Below, one piece after another: positions 50,799-59,767 of a stretch of DNA of 64,000 bases; within the stretch, counting starts at the first letter, position 1, and every line of letters starts with the position of its first letter. Made by a program: the position numbers and the translations under genes. The notes below the pieces were generated by a model. It searched no databases, was not told the DNA's origin, and saw only the letters and a list, made by a program, of their open reading frames with translations. This stretch comes from Rhizobium chutanense (GTDB lineage: Bacteria > Pseudomonadota > Alphaproteobacteria > Rhizobiales > Rhizobiaceae). The DNA is taken from positions 1 to 64,000 of the forward strand of contig NZ_NWSV01000019.1 of assembly GCF_002531935.1 (NCBI RefSeq). The letters are read 5' to 3'.

Positions 50799-50840
50799 GC
50801 AATTCTTGGCAAAAGCGCTTCGCCCTTTTCCTGGAATTGC
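50799..50840. repeat. Palindromic element family D, after the radical SAM gene
   Basis: GCAATTC (50799-50805) and GAATTGC (50834-50840) enclose GCAAAAG and CTTTTCC-like arms. The pattern matches the element after mntH (42621) in inverted form. It may end transcription of the radical SAM gene. Confidence 0.5.
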
Positions 50841-50985
50841 TTGTCGCTTGCGCATCGGCTGCTCAGAAAAACCGCCCTGTTTTCGAGCCCCGAGCGCAAT
50901 TCCCGCGGATGGCCCTGACCGCCACCATCCGCCGGACCGGTCCCCGGCCGCCGCCCTGATCCGGGGACTTGCGGGAAATCGGGTT

Positions 50986-51022
50986 GGCGTGCGAGGTTCA
51001 GCCGCATGAAACCTCGCACGCC
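50986..51022 (+). promoter_or_regulatory. Perfect hairpin around the rnhB start codon
   Basis: GGCGTGCGAGGTT (50986-50998) and AACCTCGCACGCC (51010-51022) form a perfect 13-bp stem with an 11-base loop that holds the ATG (51006-51008). The only SD-like bases, GAGG (50993-50996), lie in the stem. Translation would need the hairpin to open. Confidence 0.65.
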
Positions 51023-51695
51023 ACCCGATTCTCCCCTGCTTTTCGACACGGCTCCGCTCGTGCCGGATTTCAAACTCGAGCTCAAAGCCCGCAAGGCCGG
51101 CCACTGGCCGGTCGCCGGCGCCGACGAGGCCGGCCGCGGACCGCTGGCGGGACCTGTGGTTGCCGCCGCCGTCATCCTGGATCCCAAGCGTATTCCCGAA
51201 GGCCTCAACGATTCCAAGCAGCTTTCGGCGCAACGGCGCGAGGAACTGTTCCTGCAGATCCTGGCGACCGCCACCGTCTCCATCGCCTCCTCCAGCTCGA
51301 CGCGCATCGACGAGACCGACATTCGCAAGGCGAGCCTCGACGCCATGCGCCGCGCCATCCGCAGCCTTGCCATTCCGGCGAGCTACGTGCTGACCGATGG
51401 GCTGGATGTGCCGCCCGGCCTCGATTGCCCCGGACAGGCGGTGGTCAAGGGCGATGCCCGCTCGGTCTCGATCGCCGCCGCCTCGATCGTCGCCAAGGTG
51501 ACGCGCGACCGGATGATGGCGCGGGCGCACAACGTGTTTCCGGATTACGGCTTTGTCGCGCATATGGGCTACGGCACGGCGCAACACCGCGCCGGCATCG
51601 AAAAACACGGCCCCTGCCCCCTGCACCGGATGAGTTTCAGGCCGCTGCGGAAGGTCGAGGACGGTCCTGGGATGGATGAGTTGATTTCGGAGTAG
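51006..51695 (+). CDS. rnhB: Ribonuclease HII
   Basis: The 229-residue enzyme has AGADEAGRGPLAGPVVAAAV with the first metal-binding acidic residues, LNDSKQLSAQRRE, and IAAASIVAKVTRDRMM. It removes RNA from RNA-DNA hybrids, including single ribonucleotides. The N-terminus is about 25 residues longer than E. coli RnhB. Its start codon sits in the loop of a strong hairpin, which makes a GTG at 51060 a possible alternative start. It is convergent with the F0 operon. Confidence 0.93.
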   Translation: MKPRTPPDSPLLFDTAPLVPDFKLELKARKAGHWPVAGADEAGRGPLAGPVVAAAVILDPKRIPEGLNDSKQLSAQRREELFLQILATATVSIASSSSTRIDETDIRKASLDAMRRAIRSLAIPASYVLTDGLDVPPGLDCPGQAVVKGDARSVSIAAASIVAKVTRDRMMARAHNVFPDYGFVAHMGYGTAQHRAGIEKHGPCPLHRMSFRPLRKVEDGPGMDELISE

Positions 51696-51738
51696 CGGGG
51701 TTCACTCAGGCTGCCGGCAAAGTCGGCCGGACGCGGCT

Positions 51739-51917
51739 TGCTCCCTCTTCTCCCCATCGGGGAGAAGGTGGCCCGTAGGGTCGGATGAGGGGGCCACACG
51801 GCAGAACATTTGTTGTTCTCGTGCCGAGGAAAGCGAAGAGCAATGAATGCTGTGCCGTGTGGCCCCCTCATCGCCTCGCTATTGCTCCGGCACTTCTCCC
51901 CGCCGGGGAGAAGAGAC
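51739..51917. repeat. Palindromic repeat family B, outward pair after rnhB
   Basis: The first arm (51739-51803) has CTTCTCCCCATCGGGGAGAA and GTCGGATGAGGGGGCCACAC. The second (51853-51917) has GTGTGGCCCCCTCATCGCCT and CTTCTCCCCGCCGGGGAGAA. The gap also holds the ATP operon terminator at 51992; no gene is seen in its 345 bases. Confidence 0.7.
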
Positions 51918-51991
51918 TCGTGGCAAAGCCGCGCCCAATGCCAGCAGAGCCTCGCCGCGAGACGGCTAAAACCAATATTCGCCTAAAAACC

Positions 51992-52016
51992 AAAGGCCGG
52001 GACATGCCCGGCCTTC
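51992..52016 (-). terminator. F0 operon terminator
   Basis: AAGGCCGGG (51993-52001) and CCCGGCCTT (52007-52015) form a perfect 9-bp stem with a five-base loop. Read on the minus strand it is followed by TGGTTTTTAGG. It lies 25 bases past the atpF stop. Confidence 0.85.
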
Positions 52017-52040
52017 GCTCTCATTCCATTCGAAAACAGC

Positions 52041-52535
52041 TCAGTTGAGCCGCGTCTTGACCTGGCCGATGGCATTGCCGAAGAGTTCGGACTGGACCTT
52101 GCCGTCCGCCTGCTTGGCGAGCACCGTTTCGGCGGCCGCGATTGCGAGATCGACGGCGGCGGAACGGACCGCCTTCATCGCCTCGGCCTCGGCCTGCTTG
52201 ATCTTCTGCTCAGAAAGCGCCGTGCGGTTGGCGACGAATTCTTCCGTCTTCTTCTTCGCCTCGGCGGTCAGCATTTGGGCTTCACGCTCGGCAGCGGCAA
52301 CGATGTGGGCCGCTTCGGCTTCCGCTTCCTTGCGCTTGCGCTGGTATTCGGCGAGCAAGTGCTGGGCCTCTTCGCGCAGACGCTTGGCTTCGGCCAATTC
52401 GTTGCGGATCTGGTCGGCGCGGTCGTCGAGCGACCGTGCCATCATGCCCGGAACCTTCAGGTAAACGACCAGCGCCAGGAAGAGCACGAGGCCGACAAAG
52501 GCGAAGAAAGTGGCGTCAAGGTGAAAAATATCCAT
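52041..52535 (-). CDS. atpF: F0 ATP synthase subunit b
   Basis: This 164-residue protein has one N-terminal membrane helix (ATFFAFVGLVLFLALVVYLK) and then a long charged coiled coil rich in Ala, Glu and Lys. It forms the peripheral stalk of the ATP synthase with b'. It is last in the operon, starting four bases from the b' stop, and is followed by a strong terminator. Confidence 0.95.
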   Translation of the reverse strand: MDIFHLDATFFAFVGLVLFLALVVYLKVPGMMARSLDDRADQIRNELAEAKRLREEAQHLLAEYQRKRKEAEAEAAHIVAAAEREAQMLTAEAKKKTEEFVANRTALSEQKIKQAEAEAMKAVRSAAVDLAIAAAETVLAKQADGKVQSELFGNAIGQVKTRLN

Positions 52536-52538
52536 CGA

Positions 52539-53162
52539 TCAAGCCTCCTTCTTGGCGGCCGCGACGGCGGCGGCGACATCTGCCTGAGCAGCGGTGCCGC
52601 CGATCAGCTGTTCGACGACGGCAGCCGCCGTTTCCTCGGCAATGGTGCCGACGTCGGCGAAGGCCTTCGCCTTGATGTCGGCGATACGGACTTCAGCAGC
52701 CTTGATCTTTTCCGACAGGCTCGCCTCGACAGCGCGGCGATCCTCTTCGGCCTTGAGCTTGGCGGCGTCACGTGCGGCAGCGCCGATCGCATTCGACTTG
52801 GCGCGAGCAGCCGCCAGTTCACCTTCATAGGTCTGGACGGCAGCGTCGGCTTCCGCCTTCAGGCGGCCGGCTTCTTCCAGATCCTGGGAGAGGCGCGTGT
52901 GGCGCTGATCGAGGATAGCCCCGATGCGCGGCGCGATGACCTTTTGCATAAGGAGGTAGAAGACGCTGAACGTAATCACCAGCCACAGCAGCTGGGATGC
53001 GTAGGTCGTCGAATCGAAAGGCGGGAACGGGCCGCGGGCGTGTTCGCCTTCGGCAACACCGGTCTCGGTATGGACCTCGCCTGCGGCCGGAGCGGCGTGC
53101 GCATCCGTGCCGGTCGCTGCCGCCGGTGCTTCTTCAGCGTAAGCCGGGGTCACAAAAAACAT
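52539..53162 (-). CDS. atpG: F0 ATP synthase subunit b'
   Basis: The 207-residue subunit has an N-terminal MFFVTPAYAEEAPAAATG extension rich in Ala/Pro/Glu. A membrane helix follows (LLWLVITFSVFYLLMQKVIA) and a long coiled coil. Having both b and b' is the alphaproteobacterial arrangement. The ATG at 53162 has GGAGGT at a workable distance; a GTG at 53168 also fits the frame. Confidence 0.92.
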   Translation of the reverse strand: MFFVTPAYAEEAPAAATGTDAHAAPAAGEVHTETGVAEGEHARGPFPPFDSTTYASQLLWLVITFSVFYLLMQKVIAPRIGAILDQRHTRLSQDLEEAGRLKAEADAAVQTYEGELAAARAKSNAIGAAARDAAKLKAEEDRRAVEASLSEKIKAAEVRIADIKAKAFADVGTIAEETAAAVVEQLIGGTAAQADVAAAVAAAKKEA

Positions 53163-53239
53163 GCTCACCTCCAGGTGGACTGCAAATGCAAAGGATCACG
53201 GCGTGCGATCGCAGGCCGTGATCCATCTATTCGCCGAGA

Positions 53240-53467
53240 TCAGACGGCGAAGAGGAGGAGGAGAGCAACGAGCAGCGAGAAGATGCCCAGAGCTTCCGTA
53301 ACGGCGAAGCCGAATACCAGACGGCCGAACTGGCTGTCAGCGGCAGACGGATTGCGCAGAGCGCCGGAGAGGTAGCTGCCGAAGATGTTGCCGAGGCCGA
53401 GAGCCGTACCGGCCATACCAAAGCAAGCCAGGCCTGCACCGATGAACTTTGCTGCTTCCGCTTCCAT
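53240..53467 (-). CDS. atpE: F0 ATP synthase subunit c
   Basis: This 75-residue hairpin protein has two membrane helices (IGAGLACFGMAGTALGLGN and GFAVTEALGIFSLLVALLL) and a polar loop ALRNPSAAD. The glutamate in AVTEALG is the H+-carrying carboxylate. It forms the rotor ring. It lies between atpB and b' in the operon. Confidence 0.96.
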   Translation of the reverse strand: MEAEAAKFIGAGLACFGMAGTALGLGNIFGSYLSGALRNPSAADSQFGRLVFGFAVTEALGIFSLLVALLLLFAV

Positions 53468-53534
53468 GTTAAACTCCTTTGAAATGGTTGTTGCGGCGAA
53501 TGACTGACGCCCTTTGACGTCGATGTCGTTATCC

Positions 53535-54287
53535 TTAGTGCCCGCCCGGATGGATCGCGTCGTTGAGGTACATGCAAGTCAGTACCGCAAAGACGTAAGC
53601 CTGGAGAAAGGCGACGAGGAACTCGAGACCGGTCAGGGCGACGGTCATGAGGAGGGGAAGAACGGCTCCGCCGACACCGACTGTACCGAGAGCTCCAAGC
53701 GATACTACGAAGCCTGCGAACACCTTCAGCGTGATGTGACCGGCGAGCATGTTGGCAAAGAGACGAACGGAGAGCGAAATCGGGCGGGACAGGAAGGAAA
53801 TGATTTCGATCACGATGACCAGCGGCAGCAGAATGCCCGGCACGCCCGAGGGCACGAAGACATTCAGGAAGTGGAAGCCGTGTTTATAGAAACCGTAGAC
53901 GAGAACCGTGCCGATGACGAGGATCGCCAGCGCGAAGGTGACGATGATCTGGCTGGTGATCGTGAAGAAATACGGGAACATGCCCAGCAGGTTCGCCGTC
54001 AGCACGAACATGAAGAGCGAGAAGACCAGCGGGAAGAATTTCATTCCCTGCTTGCCCGCGCCTTCCTTCAGCATGTTGGCGATGAATTCATAGGACATTT
54101 CCGCGACCGACTGCGAACGGCCCGGCACGATGGCACGGTTCGAGGTCGCGAAATAGAGGAAGCCAGCGGCAACGGCAGCCGAAGCAGCCATGAAGAGCGA
54201 TGCATTGGTGAACGAAAAATCAATTCCGCCGATTTCGATCGGCACAATCTTCTGGATCAGGAACTGATGAGTCGGATCGTTAGACAC
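53535..54287 (-). CDS. atpB: F0 ATP synthase subunit a
   Basis: The 250-residue membrane protein has several helices and the essential arginine segment LSVRLFANMLAGHITLKVF. It forms the proton half-channels next to the c ring. The start is GTG (54285-54287), with AGAGAGAACA upstream as the weak ribosome site. Confidence 0.95.
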   Translation of the reverse strand: MSNDPTHQFLIQKIVPIEIGGIDFSFTNASLFMAASAAVAAGFLYFATSNRAIVPGRSQSVAEMSYEFIANMLKEGAGKQGMKFFPLVFSLFMFVLTANLLGMFPYFFTITSQIIVTFALAILVIGTVLVYGFYKHGFHFLNVFVPSGVPGILLPLVIVIEIISFLSRPISLSVRLFANMLAGHITLKVFAGFVVSLGALGTVGVGGAVLPLLMTVALTGLEFLVAFLQAYVFAVLTCMYLNDAIHPGGH

Positions 54288-54349
54288 CGCTTGTTCTCTC
54301 TCTTTGGCCCGCAGGACGCGGGGTCATTGCACTGGACCGGGACCGGTCC

Positions 54350-54682
54350 CTATTTCTTGTCGTCATCAAGGGGATGGGCCACCACCCCCGCAGAACGCAG
54401 CACGTTCAGAACGCCGGCACAGAATCCGAGAAGCAGAAGAACAATCAACCCCCAAGGCGCCGTGCCAACAAAACGGTCGAGAACATAGCCAAGAACGGCA
54501 CCGACGATGATCGCGGCAATGAACTCGCTGGAAAGCTTCATCGCCTGGGCATAACCTTTGCGGCTTACCTCGGCTTGGGCCTCGCTTGCGCGTTCCACTC
54601 CCGCCTCTCTGCGCTTGGACGCGAGTTCCGCTTCCAGTTGCGCACGGCGCTTTTCAAGACTTTCCTCGCGGTCATCCGCCAT
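54350..54682 (-). CDS. atpI: ATP synthase protein I
   Basis: This 110-residue protein has a charged, helical N-terminus (EESLEKRRAQLEAELASKRR) and two membrane helices (LSSEFIAAIIVGAVLGYVLD and LIVLLLLGFCAGVLNVLRS). AtpI aids c-ring assembly and Mg2+ handling. It is the first gene of the F0 operon, with a σ70-like promoter about 105 bases upstream. Confidence 0.92.
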   Translation of the reverse strand: MADDREESLEKRRAQLEAELASKRREAGVERASEAQAEVSRKGYAQAMKLSSEFIAAIIVGAVLGYVLDRFVGTAPWGLIVLLLLGFCAGVLNVLRSAGVVAHPLDDDKK

Positions 54683-54785
54683 GGATCTCTCCTCGCCTGC
54701 CCGTCGCCCGCACTCCCGCTACCCCGGTCATTCGGACCCCGGACGCGAAGGTTGAGACCCTTCCGGCCCGTTCTGAAGTCGCGCG

Positions 54786-54814
54786 CAACATAGTTTTAGG
54801 GATTGGTATAGTCA
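54786..54814 (-). promoter_or_regulatory. σ70-like promoter of the F0 operon
   Basis: On the minus strand, TTGACT (54809-54814) and TATGTT (54786-54791) are exactly 17 bases apart. It faces atpI, whose start is 104 bases downstream. No second candidate of this quality is seen in the 272-base gap. Confidence 0.7.
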
Positions 54815-54954
54815 AGGCGTAGACAGCTTCTGTCCAGCCAGAAAATAATTCCGTCGAATCAATGAGATAAGCCGATTTTTGGTCGATCGCTTAAATTCGA
54901 TGGAAAGAATCCGCTTTTAAGCCCGGCAAATCGGCTTGCCGCGGCTGATTTATC

Positions 54955-56133
54955 TCAGCTCCAGCCGCCGCCATAGGTGCGATAGAAGACGTGAAGACCG
55001 ATGCGGCCGACCTTTTCCATGGTCTTTGCCCATTTCGGCCTGACATAGACGGCATGGTAATGCGTCGCCGAGCCCACCTGCGGCAACCAGATCTTGCCAG
55101 ATGTCACTGCCATCGCCACATCGCGGGCCATCCGCCAATGATATTCCGAGTTCACCCTGTCCTTGATGCTGTCGCAGGCGAAGGAAAACTGGCAGCGGTT
55201 GCGCCAGTCCTCGTTCTGGTAGACGACGCCGCAGATGGTTTTCGGATAGGCAGGGTTGCGGACGCGGTTGAGGATGACCTGGGCGACGGCCGCCTGGCCC
55301 TTCACCGATTCGCCACGCGCCTCGAAATAGATGCCGGAGGCAAGGCATTGCTGCTCGCCGGCGGAAAAGACGCTTGGCGGCAATATGCTTGCTGCCCAGG
55401 CGTGATCACGCGGGCCGATCTCCGGAACGAAGCGGCCGCTGTCCGGCTCGGTCAGGATCGAATCGAAGGGCGACTGGCGGGAATAGTCGGGTGCTGCCGG
55501 CCCATAGGCGGTGGCAAGCACATCGGCTTTGTTGCTGGTGACGAGGCTTGCGAGCATCGCCGGCACGCCCCTATCGGTCACGACAGGCTGCTTCTTATAG
55601 AAAGACGTGGCGATCTCGATTTCCTTGCCCTGGATCTTCGGCTTGACGAAGGCCGACCTGTCCTTGAGATCGAAGCTCGGGGTGAAGAGCATCTTCGTAC
55701 GTTCGAGGATCGAGCCGGCGGAAAAATCCTTCGGCGGCTGCATCTTCTCGACGGCGACGACGCGGCCCTTCTTGGTGGAGCGGTTGACGCGATCCTCGTC
55801 CGGCGTATCCTCGTGGCCCTTGTCCTTGGCGGTAAAGGCAACCTTGCGGCCATCCGGCAGCATCATGCCGGCGCCTGATGAGATCGAACCCGTCGCCGCC
55901 GGATCGGCAAAGGCAAGTTCGGCCTGATGGATGGAGCCGGCCGGCGAATTGGTCAGCACCATGCGCCAGTTCTCCCCTTCCCGGTCGAGACCGGCAAGCA
56001 TGGCGGCGAGATCGGCATGGGATGCGACGCTCGGAAAAATCAGCCAGCCGGCGAGCCCGAAGATAACAGGCGAGACCCAGTTCTCGGGAAGAAGACGCAG
56101 CTTGCTACGGGAAGAGCTCTTTCGACGCAACAC
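54955..56133 (-). CDS. SleB-type cell wall hydrolase
   Basis: The 392-residue protein has one N-terminal membrane helix (WVSPVIFGLAGWLIFPSVAS) and a long middle part of unknown structure. The C-terminal SleB/hydrolase_2 domain has CLASGIYFEARGESVKGQAA, where the EARGE glutamate is the likely catalyst, and CQFSFACDS. It would cut peptidoglycan in the periplasm. The start is GTG at 56133, with GGAG upstream. Confidence 0.88.
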   Translation of the reverse strand: MLRRKSSSRSKLRLLPENWVSPVIFGLAGWLIFPSVASHADLAAMLAGLDREGENWRMVLTNSPAGSIHQAELAFADPAATGSISSGAGMMLPDGRKVAFTAKDKGHEDTPDEDRVNRSTKKGRVVAVEKMQPPKDFSAGSILERTKMLFTPSFDLKDRSAFVKPKIQGKEIEIATSFYKKQPVVTDRGVPAMLASLVTSNKADVLATAYGPAAPDYSRQSPFDSILTEPDSGRFVPEIGPRDHAWAASILPPSVFSAGEQQCLASGIYFEARGESVKGQAAVAQVILNRVRNPAYPKTICGVVYQNEDWRNRCQFSFACDSIKDRVNSEYHWRMARDVAMAVTSGKIWLPQVGSATHYHAVYVRPKWAKTMEKVGRIGLHVFYRTYGGGWS

Positions 56134-56255
56134 GAACTCCGGGCATGGGACGCGGGAACATGTCCCTATAAATCCCGCATTAACCTTGATGTCTGGTTAA
56201 CGGGGCGTGCCGGAATGTGACCATGCGAATGTTTGGATGTTCTCATGTGTTGTAA

Positions 56256-56401
56256 AAGTCCCCTCCCCAACCCCTCCCCACAAGGGGGAGGGACTAATCC
56301 GGAGCGCCCGCCTCGTTCCACTCGAAACGTCGCAGATAGGGAAAACCGGTGCGGCAGGTTAAGCCCCTCCCCTTGTGGGGAGGGGTTTGGGGCGGGGTCT
56401 T
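56256..56401. repeat. Palindromic repeat pair, family A (copy 4, 146 bp)
   Basis: The left arm is AAGTCCCCTCCCCAACCCCT and the right arm ends GGTTTGGGGCGGGGTCTT. The spacer matches copy 3, with GGAGCGCCCGCCTCG, CACTCGAAACGTCGCAGAT and CGGTGCGGCAGGTTAAG. It ends 12 bases before the kup stop. Confidence 0.8.
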
Positions 56402-56412
56402 CACCCCACCCG

Positions 56413-58311
56413 TCAAATAATGACGTGCGATCCCAGTTCCACCACGCGGTTGGCCGGCAGGCGGAAGTAGTCGGAAGGGTTGGCGGCGGCGTTGGCAAGC
56501 GCGATATAGAGCCGGTCCTGCCAGTAGGGCATGCCCGACTTGGCGTCCGGCACCAGCTTGCGGCGGCCGAGATAGAAGGAGGTCGACATGATGTCGAACT
56601 TCAGTCCGGTCTTGCGCAGCGTCGCCAGCGCCTGTGAGACGTTCTGCGATTCCATGAAGCCGAACAGCAGTTCGACGCGCGAGAAACGCTCGGAAATCTG
56701 CTCGACCTTGTAACGGTCCTGGCTCGGCACACGCGGCTTGTTGACGGTACGGATCGTCAGGATGACGTTGCGGTCGTGCAGCACGTGATTGTGCTTGAGA
56801 TTGTGCAGCAGGGCGGCGGGTGCGGATTCCGGATCGCTGGTCAGGAAGATCGCGGTGCCGGGAACCTGGGCCGGCGAATGTTCGCTCTTGCGCTCGATCG
56901 AGCTGACGAAGGAGGCGAGCGGAATATCGGTGTGGCGGGTCTTTTCCATCAGGATCGCGGTGCCGCGGCGCCAGGTCCACATGATGACGGTAAAGGCCGT
57001 GGCGATCAGGATCGGGATATAGCCGCCGTCGTGGATCTTCAAAAGATTGGCGCCGAGGAAGATCAATTCGAGTATGACCAGCGGCGCCAGCGCGATCACC
57101 GCAACCGGCAGCGACCAGTTCCAACGGGCGCGAACGAATTCGAAGGCCATGATCGAGGTGACGACCATGGCGCCGGTGACGGAGATGCCATAGGCGGTCG
57201 CCAGCGCGTCCGAGGTCTTGAAACTCAGGACCAGGAATATGACCCCGATGAACAGCACGGCATTGACCGAGGGCACGAAGATCTGCCCGGTATTGGTTTC
57301 CGAGGTGAAGAGGATTTCCATGCGCGGCAGGAAGCCAAGGTTGATGCCCTGGCGCACCATCGAGAAAGCGCCTGTTATAACAGCCTGGCTGGCGATGATC
57401 GTCGCCGCGGTCGCCAGGATGACGACCGGCAGCAGCGCCCATTGCGGATACATCAGGTAGAAGGGATCCGACATCGTCTCCGGCTTGCCGAGCACGAGTG
57501 CGCCCTGCCCGAGATAGTTCAGCGTCAGCGACGGGAAGACCAGCAGGAACCAGGCCCACTGGATCGGGCGACGGCCGAAATGGCCGAGATCGGCATAAAG
57601 CGCCTCCGCACCCGTCACCGTCAGGAAGACGGCGCCGAGCACGACGACGCCGTAGAAGCCCTCATGCAGCAGGAAGCTGACGGCATAATAGGGATTGAAG
57701 GCGGCAAGGATGCCGAAATCGTCCGAGATATGCGAAATGCCGGCGGCGGCCATGACGAGGAACCAGACGGCAGTGATCGGGCCGAAGAATTTGGCGACGG
57801 CGCCGGTGCCGCGCGATTGTACGACGAAGAGCAGCGCCAGGATCACCACCGAGATCGGCACGATATATTCCGAGAGCCTGGGCGTGACGAGCTTCAGGCC
57901 TTCGACCGCCGACAGCACCGACAGCGCCGGCGTGATCATCGCGTCGCCGAGGAAAAGCGCAGCCCCCAAAAGGCCGAGCAGCATCAGGATGGCGGTATGG
58001 CCGTTGGCAGTCTTCATCAGAAGAGCCAGCAGCGACAGCGTGCCGCCCTCGCCCTCGTTGTCGGCGCGCAGCAGGAAGAGCACATATTTGATGGTGACGA
58101 TGATCGTCAGCGCCCAGATCATCAGCGAGATCAGGCTTATGACCTCGAAACGGGTGAGCCCGTCATGGGCCACCGGCTTCAACGCCTCGCGAAAGGCGTA
58201 GAGCGGGCTGGTACCGATATCGCCGTAAACGACGCCGATGGAACCCAGCGTCAGATAAAACAGCTTTTTCGGCGTCATCTGGGATTCGTTCGGATGGCTT
58301 TCTGCGGACAT
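56413..58311 (-). CDS. kup: Kup-type potassium uptake transporter
   Basis: This 632-residue protein has about twelve membrane helices and a soluble C-terminal tail. It shows GSIGVVYGDIGTSPLYAFRE, GALFLGDAMITPALSVLSAV and TAYGISVTGAMVV. It imports K+ with H+. It starts 18 bases past the corA stop on the same strand, so corA and kup form an operon. A family A repeat lies directly past its stop. Confidence 0.95.
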   Translation of the reverse strand: MSAESHPNESQMTPKKLFYLTLGSIGVVYGDIGTSPLYAFREALKPVAHDGLTRFEVISLISLMIWALTIIVTIKYVLFLLRADNEGEGGTLSLLALLMKTANGHTAILMLLGLLGAALFLGDAMITPALSVLSAVEGLKLVTPRLSEYIVPISVVILALLFVVQSRGTGAVAKFFGPITAVWFLVMAAAGISHISDDFGILAAFNPYYAVSFLLHEGFYGVVVLGAVFLTVTGAEALYADLGHFGRRPIQWAWFLLVFPSLTLNYLGQGALVLGKPETMSDPFYLMYPQWALLPVVILATAATIIASQAVITGAFSMVRQGINLGFLPRMEILFTSETNTGQIFVPSVNAVLFIGVIFLVLSFKTSDALATAYGISVTGAMVVTSIMAFEFVRARWNWSLPVAVIALAPLVILELIFLGANLLKIHDGGYIPILIATAFTVIMWTWRRGTAILMEKTRHTDIPLASFVSSIERKSEHSPAQVPGTAIFLTSDPESAPAALLHNLKHNHVLHDRNVILTIRTVNKPRVPSQDRYKVEQISERFSRVELLFGFMESQNVSQALATLRKTGLKFDIMSTSFYLGRRKLVPDAKSGMPYWQDRLYIALANAAANPSDYFRLPANRVVELGSHVII

Positions 58312-58329
58312 GAAGTTGCAACAGGCTCC

Positions 58330-59322
58330 TCAGAGCCAGCCTTTCCAGCGGAAAAAGAAAAAGGGGATGACGGCTGAGATCACCATCAGGGCCAGCGAAT
58401 AGGGATAACCCGCCGCCCAGGTCAGTTCCGGCATGACCTGAAAATTCATACCATAGATGGAGGCGACCAGTGTCGGCGGCAGGAACACCACCGAGGCGAT
58501 CGAGAAAATCTTGATGATCGAGTTCTGCTCGATGTTGATCAGACCGAGCGAAGCATCGAGCAGGAAGGTGATGTTGCCGGCGACGAAGGCGGCATGCTCC
58601 GACAGCGACTGGATATCGCGCGACACGGTGCGGCAGAGATCCTTCGCCTCACGGTCCTGCTGGATCGCCGGGGTCGTGTGAAAGAAGGTCAGCAGGCGGG
58701 AAAGCGAACCGAGGCTGTCGCGCAGCTTGCTGATCATCCGGTGATGGCCGGCGATATCCCTCAGCTTCTCCTCGAGATAGTTCGAAGGCTTGCGCACCTT
58801 CTTTGCCCGCTCGCCGAAGACATGCATCGACAGGATGTCGATGCGCGAGACGGATATTTCGAGGATCTCGGCGGTGCGGTCGACGATCGTCTCCAGCAGC
58901 TTGGAAAGAAGGGCAGCGCCGCTGCGCCAGCTTTCCGGTAGCCGGTGAAGGGCGGCGATGAACAGCGCAAAGGATTTGGGATGGGCGTAGCGGATGGTGA
59001 CCAGCCGGTTTCCGGCCAGGATGAAGGCGACATCGGTCAGCGTCGGCGCATCGGTTTCGGCCTTCCACAGCAGCGATGCGGTCATGAAGACGGCGTCGTT
59101 TTCGACGTAGAGACGGGCTGATGGTTCGATGTCCTTGAGGTCGTCACGGGTCGGAACCTCGATGCCGAGGACCTTCTCGACATAGAGCTCCTCGTCGCGG
59201 GTCGGCTCGATCATGTCGATCCACACCGCATCCTCGGGAAAGGATGCGGGATGCGACAGGTCGCGAATCTCGACCGACTTGCAATCGGAACAGTAGGCGG
59301 TGATCACCGGCAGCCTTTCCAT
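58330..59322 (-). CDS. corA: CorA-type Mg2+/Co2+ transporter
   Basis: The 330-residue protein has the large cytoplasmic domain of CorA and two C-terminal membrane helices: SIASVVFLPPTLVASIYGMN and SLALMVISAVIPFFFFRW. The GMN motif is intact (YGMNFQVMPEL). It imports Mg2+. It is first in a two-gene unit with kup. It is a different branch from the ZntB at 8.3 kb. Confidence 0.94.
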   Translation of the reverse strand: MERLPVITAYCSDCKSVEIRDLSHPASFPEDAVWIDMIEPTRDEELYVEKVLGIEVPTRDDLKDIEPSARLYVENDAVFMTASLLWKAETDAPTLTDVAFILAGNRLVTIRYAHPKSFALFIAALHRLPESWRSGAALLSKLLETIVDRTAEILEISVSRIDILSMHVFGERAKKVRKPSNYLEEKLRDIAGHHRMISKLRDSLGSLSRLLTFFHTTPAIQQDREAKDLCRTVSRDIQSLSEHAAFVAGNITFLLDASLGLINIEQNSIIKIFSIASVVFLPPTLVASIYGMNFQVMPELTWAAGYPYSLALMVISAVIPFFFFRWKGWL

Positions 59323-59767
59323 GCGGCCGCCAGCGCGGCGCCGCGAGGGTCGCTCGTTCCCAGTCCAAACCGAAGCGGATCAAAAAAGTTCATATCACTC
59401 CGGCCGCATCCAACCTCAAAGGCCGGCATGCACATCGTGCTCCACCGCATCGCAGCGACCAATCCTTCGATCGACAAGACAACTCCGAACTTGCAGGCGA
59501 GCCGAAATCTTCCACACGAAGACGACCGTCATTGAGCAGCTGCAGCAAACGCCATCATGGCGCCGGGGCATATGAAGCAAAGCCGTGAAATAATCAAGAC
59601 ATCTTCCGTGAAGCGCGGCTTTTCACCACGTTTCCCCCACAATTTGGGGTATCCGCCGCGGTGATTCGCAGTCTGGCGCGTTTCATGCATGTCGCCCCGA
59701 GCCGCTCCACACTTCCGGGCGGCATGGGTGCTTGCCTAGATGCATGTTGTTGTCCCGGTGACAAGCA
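59323..59767. other. Gene-free stretch between mrp and corA
   Basis: This 445-base gap shows no convincing gene. CCCCACAATTTGGGG (near 59636-59650) is a small hairpin. An imperfect pair, ATGTCGCCCCG and CGGGCGGCAT (about 59687-59726), lies past the mrp stop and may slow transcription. Nothing else is recognised. Confidence 0.35.

Noticed and set aside
15781..56401. Family A and B repeats as a CRISPR array
   Set aside because: The copies are scattered singly or as inverted pairs many kilobases apart, not as regular direct repeats with spacers, and no cas gene is present.
56776..58377. 533-codon open frame antisense to kup
   Set aside because: Kup has clear motifs and membrane helices. The antisense frame is a His/Arg/Asp-rich shadow.
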